Assembly (NCBI GenBank): GCA_049802875.1
Contig: JBARNH010000029.1
Location: 1-17,967, forward strand
Direction of reading: 5' to 3'
Length of the DNA stretch: 17,967 nucleotides
DNA from: Lutacidiplasma sp049802875
GTDB lineage: Archaea; Thermoplasmatota; Thermoplasmata; Lutacidiplasmatales; UBA184
The notes beneath the pieces were generated by a model. It did not search any database and was not told the DNA's origin. It saw only the letters and a program-made list of their open reading frames with translations. Position numbers and translations under genes: made by a program. The stretch's first letter is position 1. The number at the start of each line of letters is the position of its first letter. This document shows positions 12,341 through 17,967 of the stretch, piece by piece.

Positions 12341-14887
12341 TTACGACTTCGGTTCTGCCGACAGGGGGAGCGTCCACACGTTCGCCCGGTCGCGCCCGAT
12401 CCCGAGACGGTCCAACACGGCGCGCACCTTCCGCGCGCGCGGGGCGTCCCCGACCACGAACAGGACGAATGCGTCGCGACCGGCGGCCTTGGCGCATCCG
12501 TGGCGGATCCTCTCGGGCCGCAGCGCCCCCGAGACCTCTGCCTCGACGTGCACATCCCGCCCCCGAAAGAACCGCCACGCCCAGCCCGGGCGCGCTCGGT
12601 CGATGGCGCGGGCGAGCTCCTCCGGTGCTGGGGCGCCTGCGGAAGATGAGAGATGTCGGAACCGTGCGTCGGGGAGCGTGGTATCGAACCGGCCCTGGCG
12701 CAGGATCTCGAGACGGTACCCGCGACGAGCGAACACGCGGAACGTTCGCATCAGGAGCCGCCGGTGCTCCGCGCTCTCCCGGGTCGCTCGCGTCGGGCGG
12801 CCGAGACCGATCCAACGAGCGCCGGCGGGCGAGAGATGGTAACGGCCGTCGCTCGCGGTGACCCACTCTCGCCGTCGGATCGAGGTCCAACGGTCCGCGA
12901 GGGTCGCCGGATCCAGCGGCGGCCCGGGGAGCGCGAGCGCCGCGGAGACTACCCGAAGGTCATCCAACGGACACCGCTCCTCCTCGGCCGCTAGCACCGC
13001 GAGGAGCAGACGTTCCGTCGCCGGGTCGGCCGCCGGGGTCTCCGATTCGGCTGGATCCGGGGCGGCATAGGCTGCTTGCGTTCGCGCGACCGCGTCGGCC
13101 CATCCGGTCGGTCGCGCGGAATCGCTCACCGGCGCCGGTACGACCGAACCCAGGAGACCGGTCTCGGGATCGAACTCGACTCCTCCGCCGGGAGGGAGCG
13201 AGGCCAGGAGCCGTTCGGCCCCCGGCCGGTCGAGGCCGAGCCACGCGCCCGCCTCGGCCGCGGAGGGCGGAGGTACCCGAAACGCGACGAACTGGGTGGA
13301 CGCGCCGGCGGCCGCGCTCCGGACCTCGGGAACCAACCGCTCCGGATACTGCGTGGCCACGATCGCCCGCAGACCGAACTTGCGGCTTTCGGCGAGGACC
13401 TCCGCGACGAGCCGAGGAGAGAATCCCTGTACCTCGTCGAGGACGACCAGGACGGGGCTCATCCGCCGTTGGTCGTCCGGGCGTCCCGCGAGCCCGAGGA
13501 AGACCCGCGCGAGGATCAGCGTTCCGGCGAGCGTGGCGGCCTCGGGGCCGAGTCGGGCGAACGGGAGCCGAACGAGGAGCGACCGGCCGGCCGACACGAT
13601 CTCCTCGACCGGCATCCCTCCGTCCTTCGGAGCGAGCAGCTCGGCGAGCGCGGGCACCAGGGCGACCTTCGAAATGCGGGTGACCGCCGACCAGAGGAAG
13701 TCGGGGTTCCGGCGCACCACCGGCTCGAGCTCGTCGAGAAACTGAGCGAGTTCCGGCCGCCGCGTGGCGAGCCGGGCCGCCTCTCGGCGCTCCTCGCTCG
13801 TCAAGAGGTCGTACAGGTCGAGCAACGACCCGTCGCACTCCTGGACGAGTCGGACGAACGAGTCGAAGATCCGCTCCATCCGAAATCCCCAGTAAACGTC
13901 GGTCCCGTCGGCACTGAGTCGCTTGACGGCTGCGACGAACAGTGCGGCGGCCCGGTCGTCGTCCCCGGCTTTCGGGAGGGCCGCGATTCCCGGGACGGGT
14001 CGTTCGCCCGCGTCGACCGCGAGCACCCGTTCGCGATGCTCGGGGGCCAGATGTCCGAGGATCGCCGGTGCGAGGTCGCCGTGAATGTCGATCGCCACGA
14101 CCCGTTCGCCCCGAGCGATCGCCTCGGCGGCCCGGTGGGCGAGGTAGGTCGTTTTTCCGGCGCCCGAGGAGCCGAACACTACCGCGTGGCCGGCGGGCGG
14201 TCCGGCGACCGGGGTCGCGCCGACCCATCGTGCCTCGGCCGTGGCGTCGACCGCCTCCGGTCCACGGGCAAGCCACGCCGCTCGAGGCAATCCCCAGAAG
14301 TCGCGGCGGCGCCAACCGAGCGCGGACCCGGTACCGGATCGGCGTCCGATGGCGGGAACTCCGGTGACGATCGACCAGTCGTACGCTACCGCGGCGGCGA
14401 CGGCATCGAATCGGTCGTTCCTCGCCGACCGTGAGGGAGCCGCATAGCGAAACCGTCGGGCAATACAGAGGTCCCCCCGGGGTCCCCGGATCCAGAACGT
14501 CTGGAACGCGAGCCACCCTCCCGGCCCCAGCAGGTGATCGAGCGGAGGCGCCCCCATCGGGACGTCCTCCCGGCTCTCGGGAACGTTCGCGGAGAGCGGC
14601 AGCACGACCCCGAAACGGTCGTGCGAGCGAACGGCGGGTCGCGGGCTCATCGGCGTCGGAGCAAAGTCGACCGGAGCATACGCCCCGCGGGAGTCCCGCG
14701 TCAGACCTTCGGCGAGTCGGGCGGGACGAACGATCACCCACGGGATCCTCTCCGTGGCCACCGCTTCAAACACCGCACCGGCGGGACCTCGCGCACCGGC
14801 CACGCCGTGGGCGAGCCGGTGGTACAACGACCGGCGTGCCCGGTACGACGCTCGGCAGCGAACCGCGGCGGCGTCAGCGGACCGCAC
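12341..14887 (-). CDS. HerA/VirD4-like ATPase fused to winged-helix and nuclease-like domains
   Basis: This protein has 848 residues, from a GTG at 14887 with GGAGGAGG 6 nt upstream; an ATG at 14965 is the alternative. Residues about 1-215 are an N-terminal domain I do not recognise. The P-loop ATPase core has Walker A GSSGAGKT (239-246), the type IV coupling-protein signature IDIHGDLAP (266-274), Walker B VLVVLDE (479-485) and the FGLRAIVATQYPERL sensor stretch (504-518). A winged-helix-like region lies at about 625-694. The last 140 residues resemble a PD-(D/E)xK-type nuclease or Mob-associated domain: LPDARF (Asp740), then HVEAEVSG (Glu782, Glu784), then Lys800 and a DAFVLFVVGD strand. No membrane segments are seen, unlike classical coupling proteins. 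It likely pumps or translocates DNA, in transfer, replication or defence. The substrate and partners are unknown. Confidence 0.85.
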   Translation of the reverse strand: MRSADAAAVRCRASYRARRSLYHRLAHGVAGARGPAGAVFEAVATERIPWVIVRPARLAEGLTRDSRGAYAPVDFAPTPMSPRPAVRSHDRFGVVLPLSANVPESREDVPMGAPPLDHLLGPGGWLAFQTFWIRGPRGDLCIARRFRYAAPSRSARNDRFDAVAAAVAYDWSIVTGVPAIGRRSGTGSALGWRRRDFWGLPRAAWLARGPEAVDATAEARWVGATPVAGPPAGHAVVFGSSGAGKTTYLAHRAAEAIARGERVVAIDIHGDLAPAILGHLAPEHRERVLAVDAGERPVPGIAALPKAGDDDRAAALFVAAVKRLSADGTDVYWGFRMERIFDSFVRLVQECDGSLLDLYDLLTSEERREAARLATRRPELAQFLDELEPVVRRNPDFLWSAVTRISKVALVPALAELLAPKDGGMPVEEIVSAGRSLLVRLPFARLGPEAATLAGTLILARVFLGLAGRPDDQRRMSPVLVVLDEVQGFSPRLVAEVLAESRKFGLRAIVATQYPERLVPEVRSAAAGASTQFVAFRVPPPSAAEAGAWLGLDRPGAERLLASLPPGGGVEFDPETGLLGSVVPAPVSDSARPTGWADAVARTQAAYAAPDPAESETPAADPATERLLLAVLAAEEERCPLDDLRVVSAALALPGPPLDPATLADRWTSIRRREWVTASDGRYHLSPAGARWIGLGRPTRATRESAEHRRLLMRTFRVFARRGYRLEILRQGRFDTTLPDARFRHLSSSAGAPAPEELARAIDRARPGWAWRFFRGRDVHVEAEVSGALRPERIRHGCAKAAGRDAFVLFVVGDAPRARKVRAVLDRLGIGRDRANVWTLPLSAEPKS

Positions 14888-15197
14888 GCCGCGCCTCCTC
14901 CGCGCCGCGTCGATGGAGGGTGTCGATCTCGGCGAGGGTCGTCCAGAGGGCGTTGACGCGGGCATAGGACGTCAGGGTCTCCGGTCGTGCCAGATGCGCG
15001 ACCGCCCGGTCGTGCTCCCACAGGCGCACGAGCCAGAGCAGTCGGCCGTCCGGGAAGAGGTAGAGGCGAGCCCGGGGGCGGTACGGTATCGCGATCGGGA
15101 GCCGAAGCTCTCCGATCTTCCGGACTCGGCGGCGAGGTCGGCGACGAACGGGTTGCGGTGACGTTCGGTCGATGCGTTGTGCATCCAAGTTTTCCAC
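14874..15197 (-). CDS. Small basic protein of unknown function, coupled to the ATPase gene
   Basis: This 107-residue protein has a proposed GTG start at 15197, preceded by GGGAGGA 3 nt upstream. The first 25 residues are very Arg-rich. The rest (KIGELRLPIAIPYRPRARLY, then YLFPDGRLLWLVRLWEHDRA, then helical LTSYARVNALWTTLAEIDTL) looks like a small beta-hairpin plus helix domain. Its stop lies 11 nt inside the ATPase gene (14-nt overlap), and the Shine-Dalgarno sequence of the ATPase gene lies within its last codons, so the two are translationally coupled. I do not recognise a family. The gene is less certain than its neighbours, and the N-terminal part could be misassigned because another frame there also looks protein-like (NPFVADLAAE). 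Confidence 0.55.
   Translation of the reverse strand: MENLDAQRIDRTSPQPVRRRPRRRVRKIGELRLPIAIPYRPRARLYLFPDGRLLWLVRLWEHDRAVAHLARPETLTSYARVNALWTTLAEIDTLHRRGAEEARRAVR
14894..14901 (-). promoter_or_regulatory. Strong ribosome binding site of the ATPase-nuclease gene
   Basis: The minus strand reads GGAGGAGG, 6 nt before the GTG at 14887. This decides the start over the upstream ATG at 14965, and it lies inside the end of the small upstream gene. Confidence 0.65.
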
Positions 15198-15483
15198 GAA
15201 TCCTCCCACCCCCGGCGGGCCAGCGGGCGGCAGGTTCCTTGCGGCGAGGGAACGAAACCCGGGGTCGGGTTCCGCAACCGCCCTCCGACGGGCCCACCCC
15301 ACGGTCGGACCACCGCAGGGATTCGGAGGGCGGGGGTCCGGCCGGTGGGCCGGGAAGTCGCTAGCGCTCGACGTGGTCCGTGACCCTGACCGGCGTCCAG
15401 TGGAGCCGACCGGGCGTACGCTCAGGGACGGGCGGCCCGGAAGGATCCGTTCTCCTTCGAGGCGACGCCGGGCGCTAGACGGT

Positions 15484-15505
15484 TCGACCCGAGGTCGCGG
15501 GTCGA
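15484..15505. repeat. 8-bp inverted repeat (hairpin)
   Basis: TCGACCCG (15484-15491) and CGGGTCGA (15498-15505) are perfect inverted copies with a 6-nt loop. It shares two bases with a second hairpin at 15504-15524, which is GATC, a bulged G, then GCCC with loop CAAA, closed by GGGC and GATC. Confidence 0.45.
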
Positions 15506-15764
15506 TCGGCCCCAAAGGGCGATCGATGGTCGGCGACGTTCGCGACGGGGGTCCGGGTTCGGGGCAGGCTCTGGTCGGAGACCGTCAGGAGGCGGGGAGC
15601 GGTCGGAGATCGCGTTCGGCCGGTGGACGGTGCGGACGACGGAGGGCCTCTCATTCGCCCCGGCACTCGCCGGCCGAAGGAGAAGGCCTCCCCGCGAAGT
15701 GAACGATGAACGGTGCCGGCGATCGCGGTCCGGAACGCTCCCACGGACGAAAACGCGGCCCGTC

Positions 15765-15782
15765 CCGATACCGATACCGATA
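15765..15782. repeat. Three tandem CCGATA hexamers
   Basis: CCGATA occurs three times head to tail, followed by CCG. It is a short tandem repeat in the intergenic region, possibly a binding site or simple slippage product. Confidence 0.6.
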
Positions 15783-15837
15783 CCGCCGGCGGCGACCCAG
15801 GATTCGGCTTTCCGAGAACTAGATCATGGGTGGGTTA

Positions 15838-15903
15838 GGAAGGACCCCTCGCACGCCCAGGACACGGTGCTGTCCTCTGGGGGCGATCTGAAGGGGTCCT
15901 TCC
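15838..15903. repeat. Long near-perfect hairpin element (66 nt)
   Basis: GGAAGGACCCCT (15838-15849) pairs perfectly with AGGGGTCCTTCC (15892-15903). Inside it a second stem forms between CGCCC plus AGGACA (15854-15864) and TGTCCT plus GGGCG (15871-15885), with a small bulge and the loop CGGTGC. It lies about 100 nt past the stop of the HxlR gene and 640 nt upstream of the small gene. It could be a non-coding RNA, a terminator, an attachment-type site or a transposon remnant. Confidence 0.6.
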
Positions 15904-16001
15904 CGGGGTGGTTGCAGTACGAATGAGGGGGCGGCGAGTATTTCACGCCGGGAAGGAGGGGACGTGGAACGCCCCGCCGAGCGGGCGTTTCAGCCGACGG
16001 T

Positions 16002-16487
16002 CTACCGGCCCCGAGGGTGGTCCGCGTCCGCTACGACGATCCGCGGGAGTTCGCCCTGGATCGCCGGGGTCCGACGAGCGGTCGCGGCGCTGCGGGACGC
16101 CGCCGAAGCGCGAGGCAGCAGCCATCGTTCGCCCCACGCCCGGAGCTCTCGCGCCGCGGGCGCGAGGCCGAGCCCCATCTCGGTCAGGGAGTAGACGACC
16201 GAGAACGGGCGCGTGCTCACGACGGTGCGCTGGACGACGCCCTGTCCCTCGAGGAATTTCAACGTCGCGCTGAGCGTCTTCGCGTTCAAGCGGGCGTTCG
16301 ACTTCAGGATCTCGCTGAACCGTTGCGGTCCTTCGAGGAGACGGTGGACGATCGCGAGACGCCACTCCGTCCCGATCACGCCGACGGCCGCGAGCACCGG
16401 GCAGAGGTTCCGCCCGTCTGCGACCTCGCAGTCGTCCGAGCCTGCCGCCGGGCCCTGTGCCCCGCGCCGCGCGCGATCCGCCTCCAT
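16002..16487 (-). CDS. HxlR-family winged-helix transcriptional regulator
   Basis: This 161-residue DNA-binding protein belongs to the HxlR subfamily of winged-helix regulators, which often respond to redox or electrophile signals. The conserved start of the domain is CPVLAAVGVIGTEWRLAIVH (Cys29 is the family's N-terminal Cys; IGxxW is typical). It is followed by GPQRFSEILKSNARLNAKTL (recognition helix region), ATLKFLEGQGVVQR and the wing PFSVVYSLTEMG. The domain ends with ELRAWGERW. The C-terminal 40 residues are a basic tail. The ATG at 16487 is set by a strong TATA box at 16519-16530 on this strand, giving a leader of about 10 nt. It is divergent from the gene at 16638, a common target arrangement for such regulators. 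Confidence 0.9.
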   Translation of the reverse strand: MEADRARRGAQGPAAGSDDCEVADGRNLCPVLAAVGVIGTEWRLAIVHRLLEGPQRFSEILKSNARLNAKTLSATLKFLEGQGVVQRTVVSTRPFSVVYSLTEMGLGLAPAARELRAWGERWLLPRASAASRSAATARRTPAIQGELPRIVVADADHPRGR

Positions 16488-16518
16488 CCCGAGCCTCGGA
16501 GGACCAACGTCGCGGAGG

Positions 16519-16530
16519 CTTTTATAGTTA
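16519..16530 (-). promoter_or_regulatory. TATA box for the HxlR-family gene
   Basis: The minus strand reads TAACTATAAAAG, the best TATA match in the window. It predicts a start near 16498, about 11 nt before the ATG. Confidence 0.75.
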
Positions 16531-16556
16531 CTGTATGAAAGTAGATGAAGAACAGT
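16530..16556. promoter_or_regulatory. Candidate operator next to the HxlR promoter
   Basis: ACTGT (16530-16534) and ACAGT (16552-16556) are inverted half-sites 22 bp apart centre to centre, about two helical turns. They lie immediately upstream of the TATA box in a short A/T-rich patch. This spacing suits a dimeric winged-helix regulator, possibly HxlR acting on its own gene. Confidence 0.35.
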
Positions 16557-16571
16557 TAGCGCGCATTCGGT

Positions 16572-16587
16572 CCGACCTCCGGGTCGG
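16572..16587. repeat. 6-bp hairpin with a TCCG loop
   Basis: CCGACC (16572-16577) and GGTCGG (16582-16587) flank TCCG. As RNA this would be a C(UCCG)G tetraloop hairpin. It lies between the two divergent genes, upstream of the start of the gene at 16638. Confidence 0.4.
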
Positions 16588-16637
16588 TCATCGTCGAACT
16601 CGGAGTACCTTTTCTCCGCCGTTGCCCGTCCGAACCC

Positions 16638-17249
16638 GTGGCACTGCGTCGGCGAGAGACCGAGATCTCCCTCGAGCGCCCGCTCGGACCGGACGGTCCG
16701 ACCGGAGGGGTGGTCCGACTCACGGTTCGGCTCGCGACGGAGCCGTCCGGGGAGACCCCGACGGCGCGAGAACTCGCCGAAGCGTTGGACGGACTCAAGG
16801 CCGATCTCGACGCGCTCGTCGGTCCGTCGCTCGCCGCGTTGCCCGCGACGCGCGTCGAGCGAGCGCTCCCGGAACTCGTCGACACGTACCGGCCGCGCCA
16901 ACGGGAGCTCATCGACCTGCTCCGCGAGGAGGGGGAGATCACGTCGGCCGAGCACGCGCGACTGGCCGACTACCTTGCGGCGGCCTTGACCGCTCCGAAG
17001 GTACCGCTCGTCGAGCGGAGTCGGCCCGAGCCCAGTTTCGACCAACCGATCGCGGCCGTTCCGATCGCCGCGGACCGTCTTCCCGCCATGACCCGGCCGG
17101 TCGTCGATCTCCTCCGCCAGTACCAGATCGCGTCGCTCAAGCAGGCCGGGGCGGTGCGCGCCCGGCGTCAGATCTCTTTCGAGGAGTACATGGCGCTGAA
17201 GCGGCATTTCTTGCCGTCCGAGCCCGCCGGCGCCGCGCGCGACCCTTAG
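16638..17249 (+). CDS. Unknown protein with a winged-helix-like middle region
   Basis: This 203-residue protein of unrecognised family starts at the GTG at 16638. A weak A/T-rich element (GTACCTTTT, about 16605-16613) about 27 nt upstream would fit a leaderless transcript. The N-terminal part (EISLERPLG, GVVRLTVRLATEPSGE) looks like beta strands. Residues about 42-70 form a helix (TARELAEALDGLKADLDALV). RQRELIDLLREEGEITSAEHARLADYL (89-115) resembles a helix-turn-helix. The C-terminal region has Pro-rich and helical parts ending ISFEEYMALKRHFL. No membrane segment or signal peptide is seen. It is divergent from the HxlR-type regulator, which may control it, and convergent with the gene at 17246, overlapping by 4 nt. 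Confidence 0.78.
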   Translation: MALRRRETEISLERPLGPDGPTGGVVRLTVRLATEPSGETPTARELAEALDGLKADLDALVGPSLAALPATRVERALPELVDTYRPRQRELIDLLREEGEITSAEHARLADYLAAALTAPKVPLVERSRPEPSFDQPIAAVPIAADRLPAMTRPVVDLLRQYQIASLKQAGAVRARRQISFEEYMALKRHFLPSEPAGAARDP

Positions 17250-17967
17250 CCAGATTCGGGGCGCGGGTACAGCGCGACCGCGAGGGATCCGACGTCCGTG
17301 ATCCCACCCCGCATCCGGACCGCGCGAGCGCGGTCCGGCGCGACCTTCCGCTCGGGGTCGGTGGAGGCGCCGACCACGGCGCCCGGGGGAAAGACCGCAT
17401 CGGGTCGAGCGCGGACGCCGGCCCGAAGGTCCCCCCCGGTCCGGAACAGACCGACGCTCACCTCGCGCCGTCGAAGGAGCGCGCGGGCCCGAGAGAGGAA
17501 GGCGCCGAGTGCGGGACCTTCGTCGATCCCCTCGGGGAGGCCGAGGGTCGCCATGGCGAACGACGCGATCCCCTTCGTGCGGCTTTCGGAAGAGAGCGCC
17601 TCGCCCTGGTAGATCGTCTCGGACCGTTCGATGAATCGCTCGGCGGCGATCTCGGGGTTCTCTCGAAGCTCCAGGAACGCGAGCCGGGCGGTCCAGCCCT
17701 TGTCGAACACCGCGTCCGAGGCCGCGCGGAGGGCATCCGGCGGCGACGCCACGACCACCGGTGGGGAGACCCGCGTCGACCGGAGGTTCGACGAACCCGG
17801 TGCGAGAGCCCCCACGGTCGCGGGAGGAAGCTCGTCGGTGACTCCGACCCGCGTGAGGATCGCTCGCGCCTCGACCCGCTCCGCCGCATCGACCGGGCGC
17901 ATCGGTCCTCCGCCGAGGACCGTGACCCCGTCCCCGCGTTCGATCACCAAGGTCGTCACGTCGGCGC
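17246..17967 (-). CDS. Unknown protein (may be partial, frame open at right edge)
   Basis: I do not recognise this family. At least 237 residues are in view from a GTG at 17959 (start TTLVIERGDGVTVLGGGPMR after the initiator). The frame stays open to the window edge, so the true start may be outside. The middle has a helical, charged block (FDKGWTARLAFLELRENPEI, then AAERFIERSETIYQGEALSS) that looks like a folded core. The C-terminal part has glycine-rich strands (VSVGLFRTGGDLRAGVRARP, MRGGITDVGSLAVALYP). No signal peptide or membrane segment is seen. The stop codon overlaps that of the convergent gene by 4 nt (TTAG). Confidence 0.75.
   Translation of the reverse strand, partial: ADVTTLVIERGDGVTVLGGGPMRPVDAAERVEARAILTRVGVTDELPPATVGALAPGSSNLRSTRVSPPVVVASPPDALRAASDAVFDKGWTARLAFLELRENPEIAAERFIERSETIYQGEALSSESRTKGIASFAMATLGLPEGIDEGPALGAFLSRARALLRRREVSVGLFRTGGDLRAGVRARPDAVFPPGAVVGASTDPERKVAPDRARAVRMRGGITDVGSLAVALYPRPESG

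Larger units (their letters stand above)
15198..16001. other. Non-coding gap of about 800 bp with hairpins
   Basis: No frame here has a convincing start, codon pattern or protein-like sequence; the open frames are Arg/Gly/Pro-rich artefacts of high GC. The gap holds hairpins at 15484-15505 and 15504-15524, a tandem hexamer at 15765-15782 and a long hairpin at 15838-15903. I checked for RNase P RNA and tRNA signatures and found none. The promoter of the operon to the left may lie here, but I see no clear TATA box near 15197-15240. Confidence 0.5.

Noticed and set aside
12960..14741. A 593-codon open frame on the minus strand inside the ATPase gene
   Set aside because: It is a shifted reading of the ATPase gene, whose own frame has clear Walker motifs. 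This frame is Arg/Gly/Pro-rich noise.
14972..15313. Alternative frame for the small gene (start MHNASTERHRNPFVADLAAE)
   Set aside because: The start looks protein-like, but the frame soon becomes Ser/Arg-rich noise. The other frame stays protein-like to the stop and is coupled to the ATPase gene. A frameshift joining the two cannot be excluded.
15478..15495. tRNA T-arm (GGTTCGACCC)
   Set aside because: The flanking bases do not form a T-stem, and no acceptor or anticodon arm can be placed around it.
15230..15720. RNase P RNA
   Set aside because: The gap has hairpins, but I could not find the conserved GAGGAAAGTCC or ACAGAA-type segments on either strand.
12341..16001. Integrated conjugative element or plasmid
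   Set aside because: The HerA/VirD4-like ATPase suggests it, but there is no integrase, relaxase, replication protein, tRNA attachment site or flanking direct repeat in view, and base composition does not differ visibly from the neighbours.
1..17967. CRISPR array or insertion sequence
   Set aside because: No regularly spaced direct repeats, transposase motifs or terminal repeats bounding a gene were seen.

Overview
The window reads as the chromosome of a GC-rich archaeon (roughly 70% G+C by eye). The signs are archaeal ribosomal proteins (L7Ae, S28e, L24e), an archaeal-type tyrosyl-tRNA synthetase, an archaeal SRP RNA with a helix 6 capped by GGAG, TATA boxes placed for leaderless or short-leader transcripts, and a KaiC/RecA-like ATPase. 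The proteome is not unusually acidic, which argues against a haloarchaeon. A high-GC member of Thermoplasmatota is my best guess, but it is an inference. I saw no tRNA, rRNA, CRISPR array, integrase or insertion sequence.

Layout, left to right. (1) 1-2726, minus strand: a ribosomal-protein operon (rpl7ae, rps28e, rpl24e, the last running off the left edge), then a dienelactone-hydrolase-family gene and tyrS. (2) 2727-2852: a divergent promoter region with a perfect 12-bp inverted repeat between two TATA boxes. (3) 2853-5114, plus: a long coiled-coil protein ending in a KaiC-like ATPase domain. (4) 5115-5686: non-coding, holding a structured element and the SRP RNA. (5) 5687-7915: a small unknown gene (+), a hotdog thioesterase (-) and glyA (+). 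(6) 7912-10716, minus: a large secreted, membrane-anchored surface protein with a cytoplasmic winged-helix-like tail. (7) 10855-11775, plus: an AlkA-like DNA glycosylase, convergent with thpR. (8) 11772-15197, minus: a small basic protein, a HerA/VirD4-type ATPase fused to winged-helix and nuclease-like domains, and thpR. (9) 15198-16001: about 800 bp without a convincing gene but with several hairpins, including a 66-nt one. (10) 16002-17967: an HxlR-family regulator (-) divergent from an unknown gene (+), which converges on another unknown gene (-).

How they work together. The left part is translation and protein-targeting housekeeping (ribosomal proteins, tyrS, SRP RNA). The most accessory-looking part is 12341-16001. 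There the small gene and the HerA-like ATPase are translationally coupled (14-nt overlap, strong Shine-Dalgarno), and thpR follows 26 nt later. Three of the four convergent gene pairs end in exactly the same 4-nt stop-stop overlap, so the genome is very compact. The candidates most worth following up are the ATPase-nuclease fusion with its neighbours, the coiled-coil KaiC-like protein, and the structured non-coding elements near 5134-5206 and 15838-15903.
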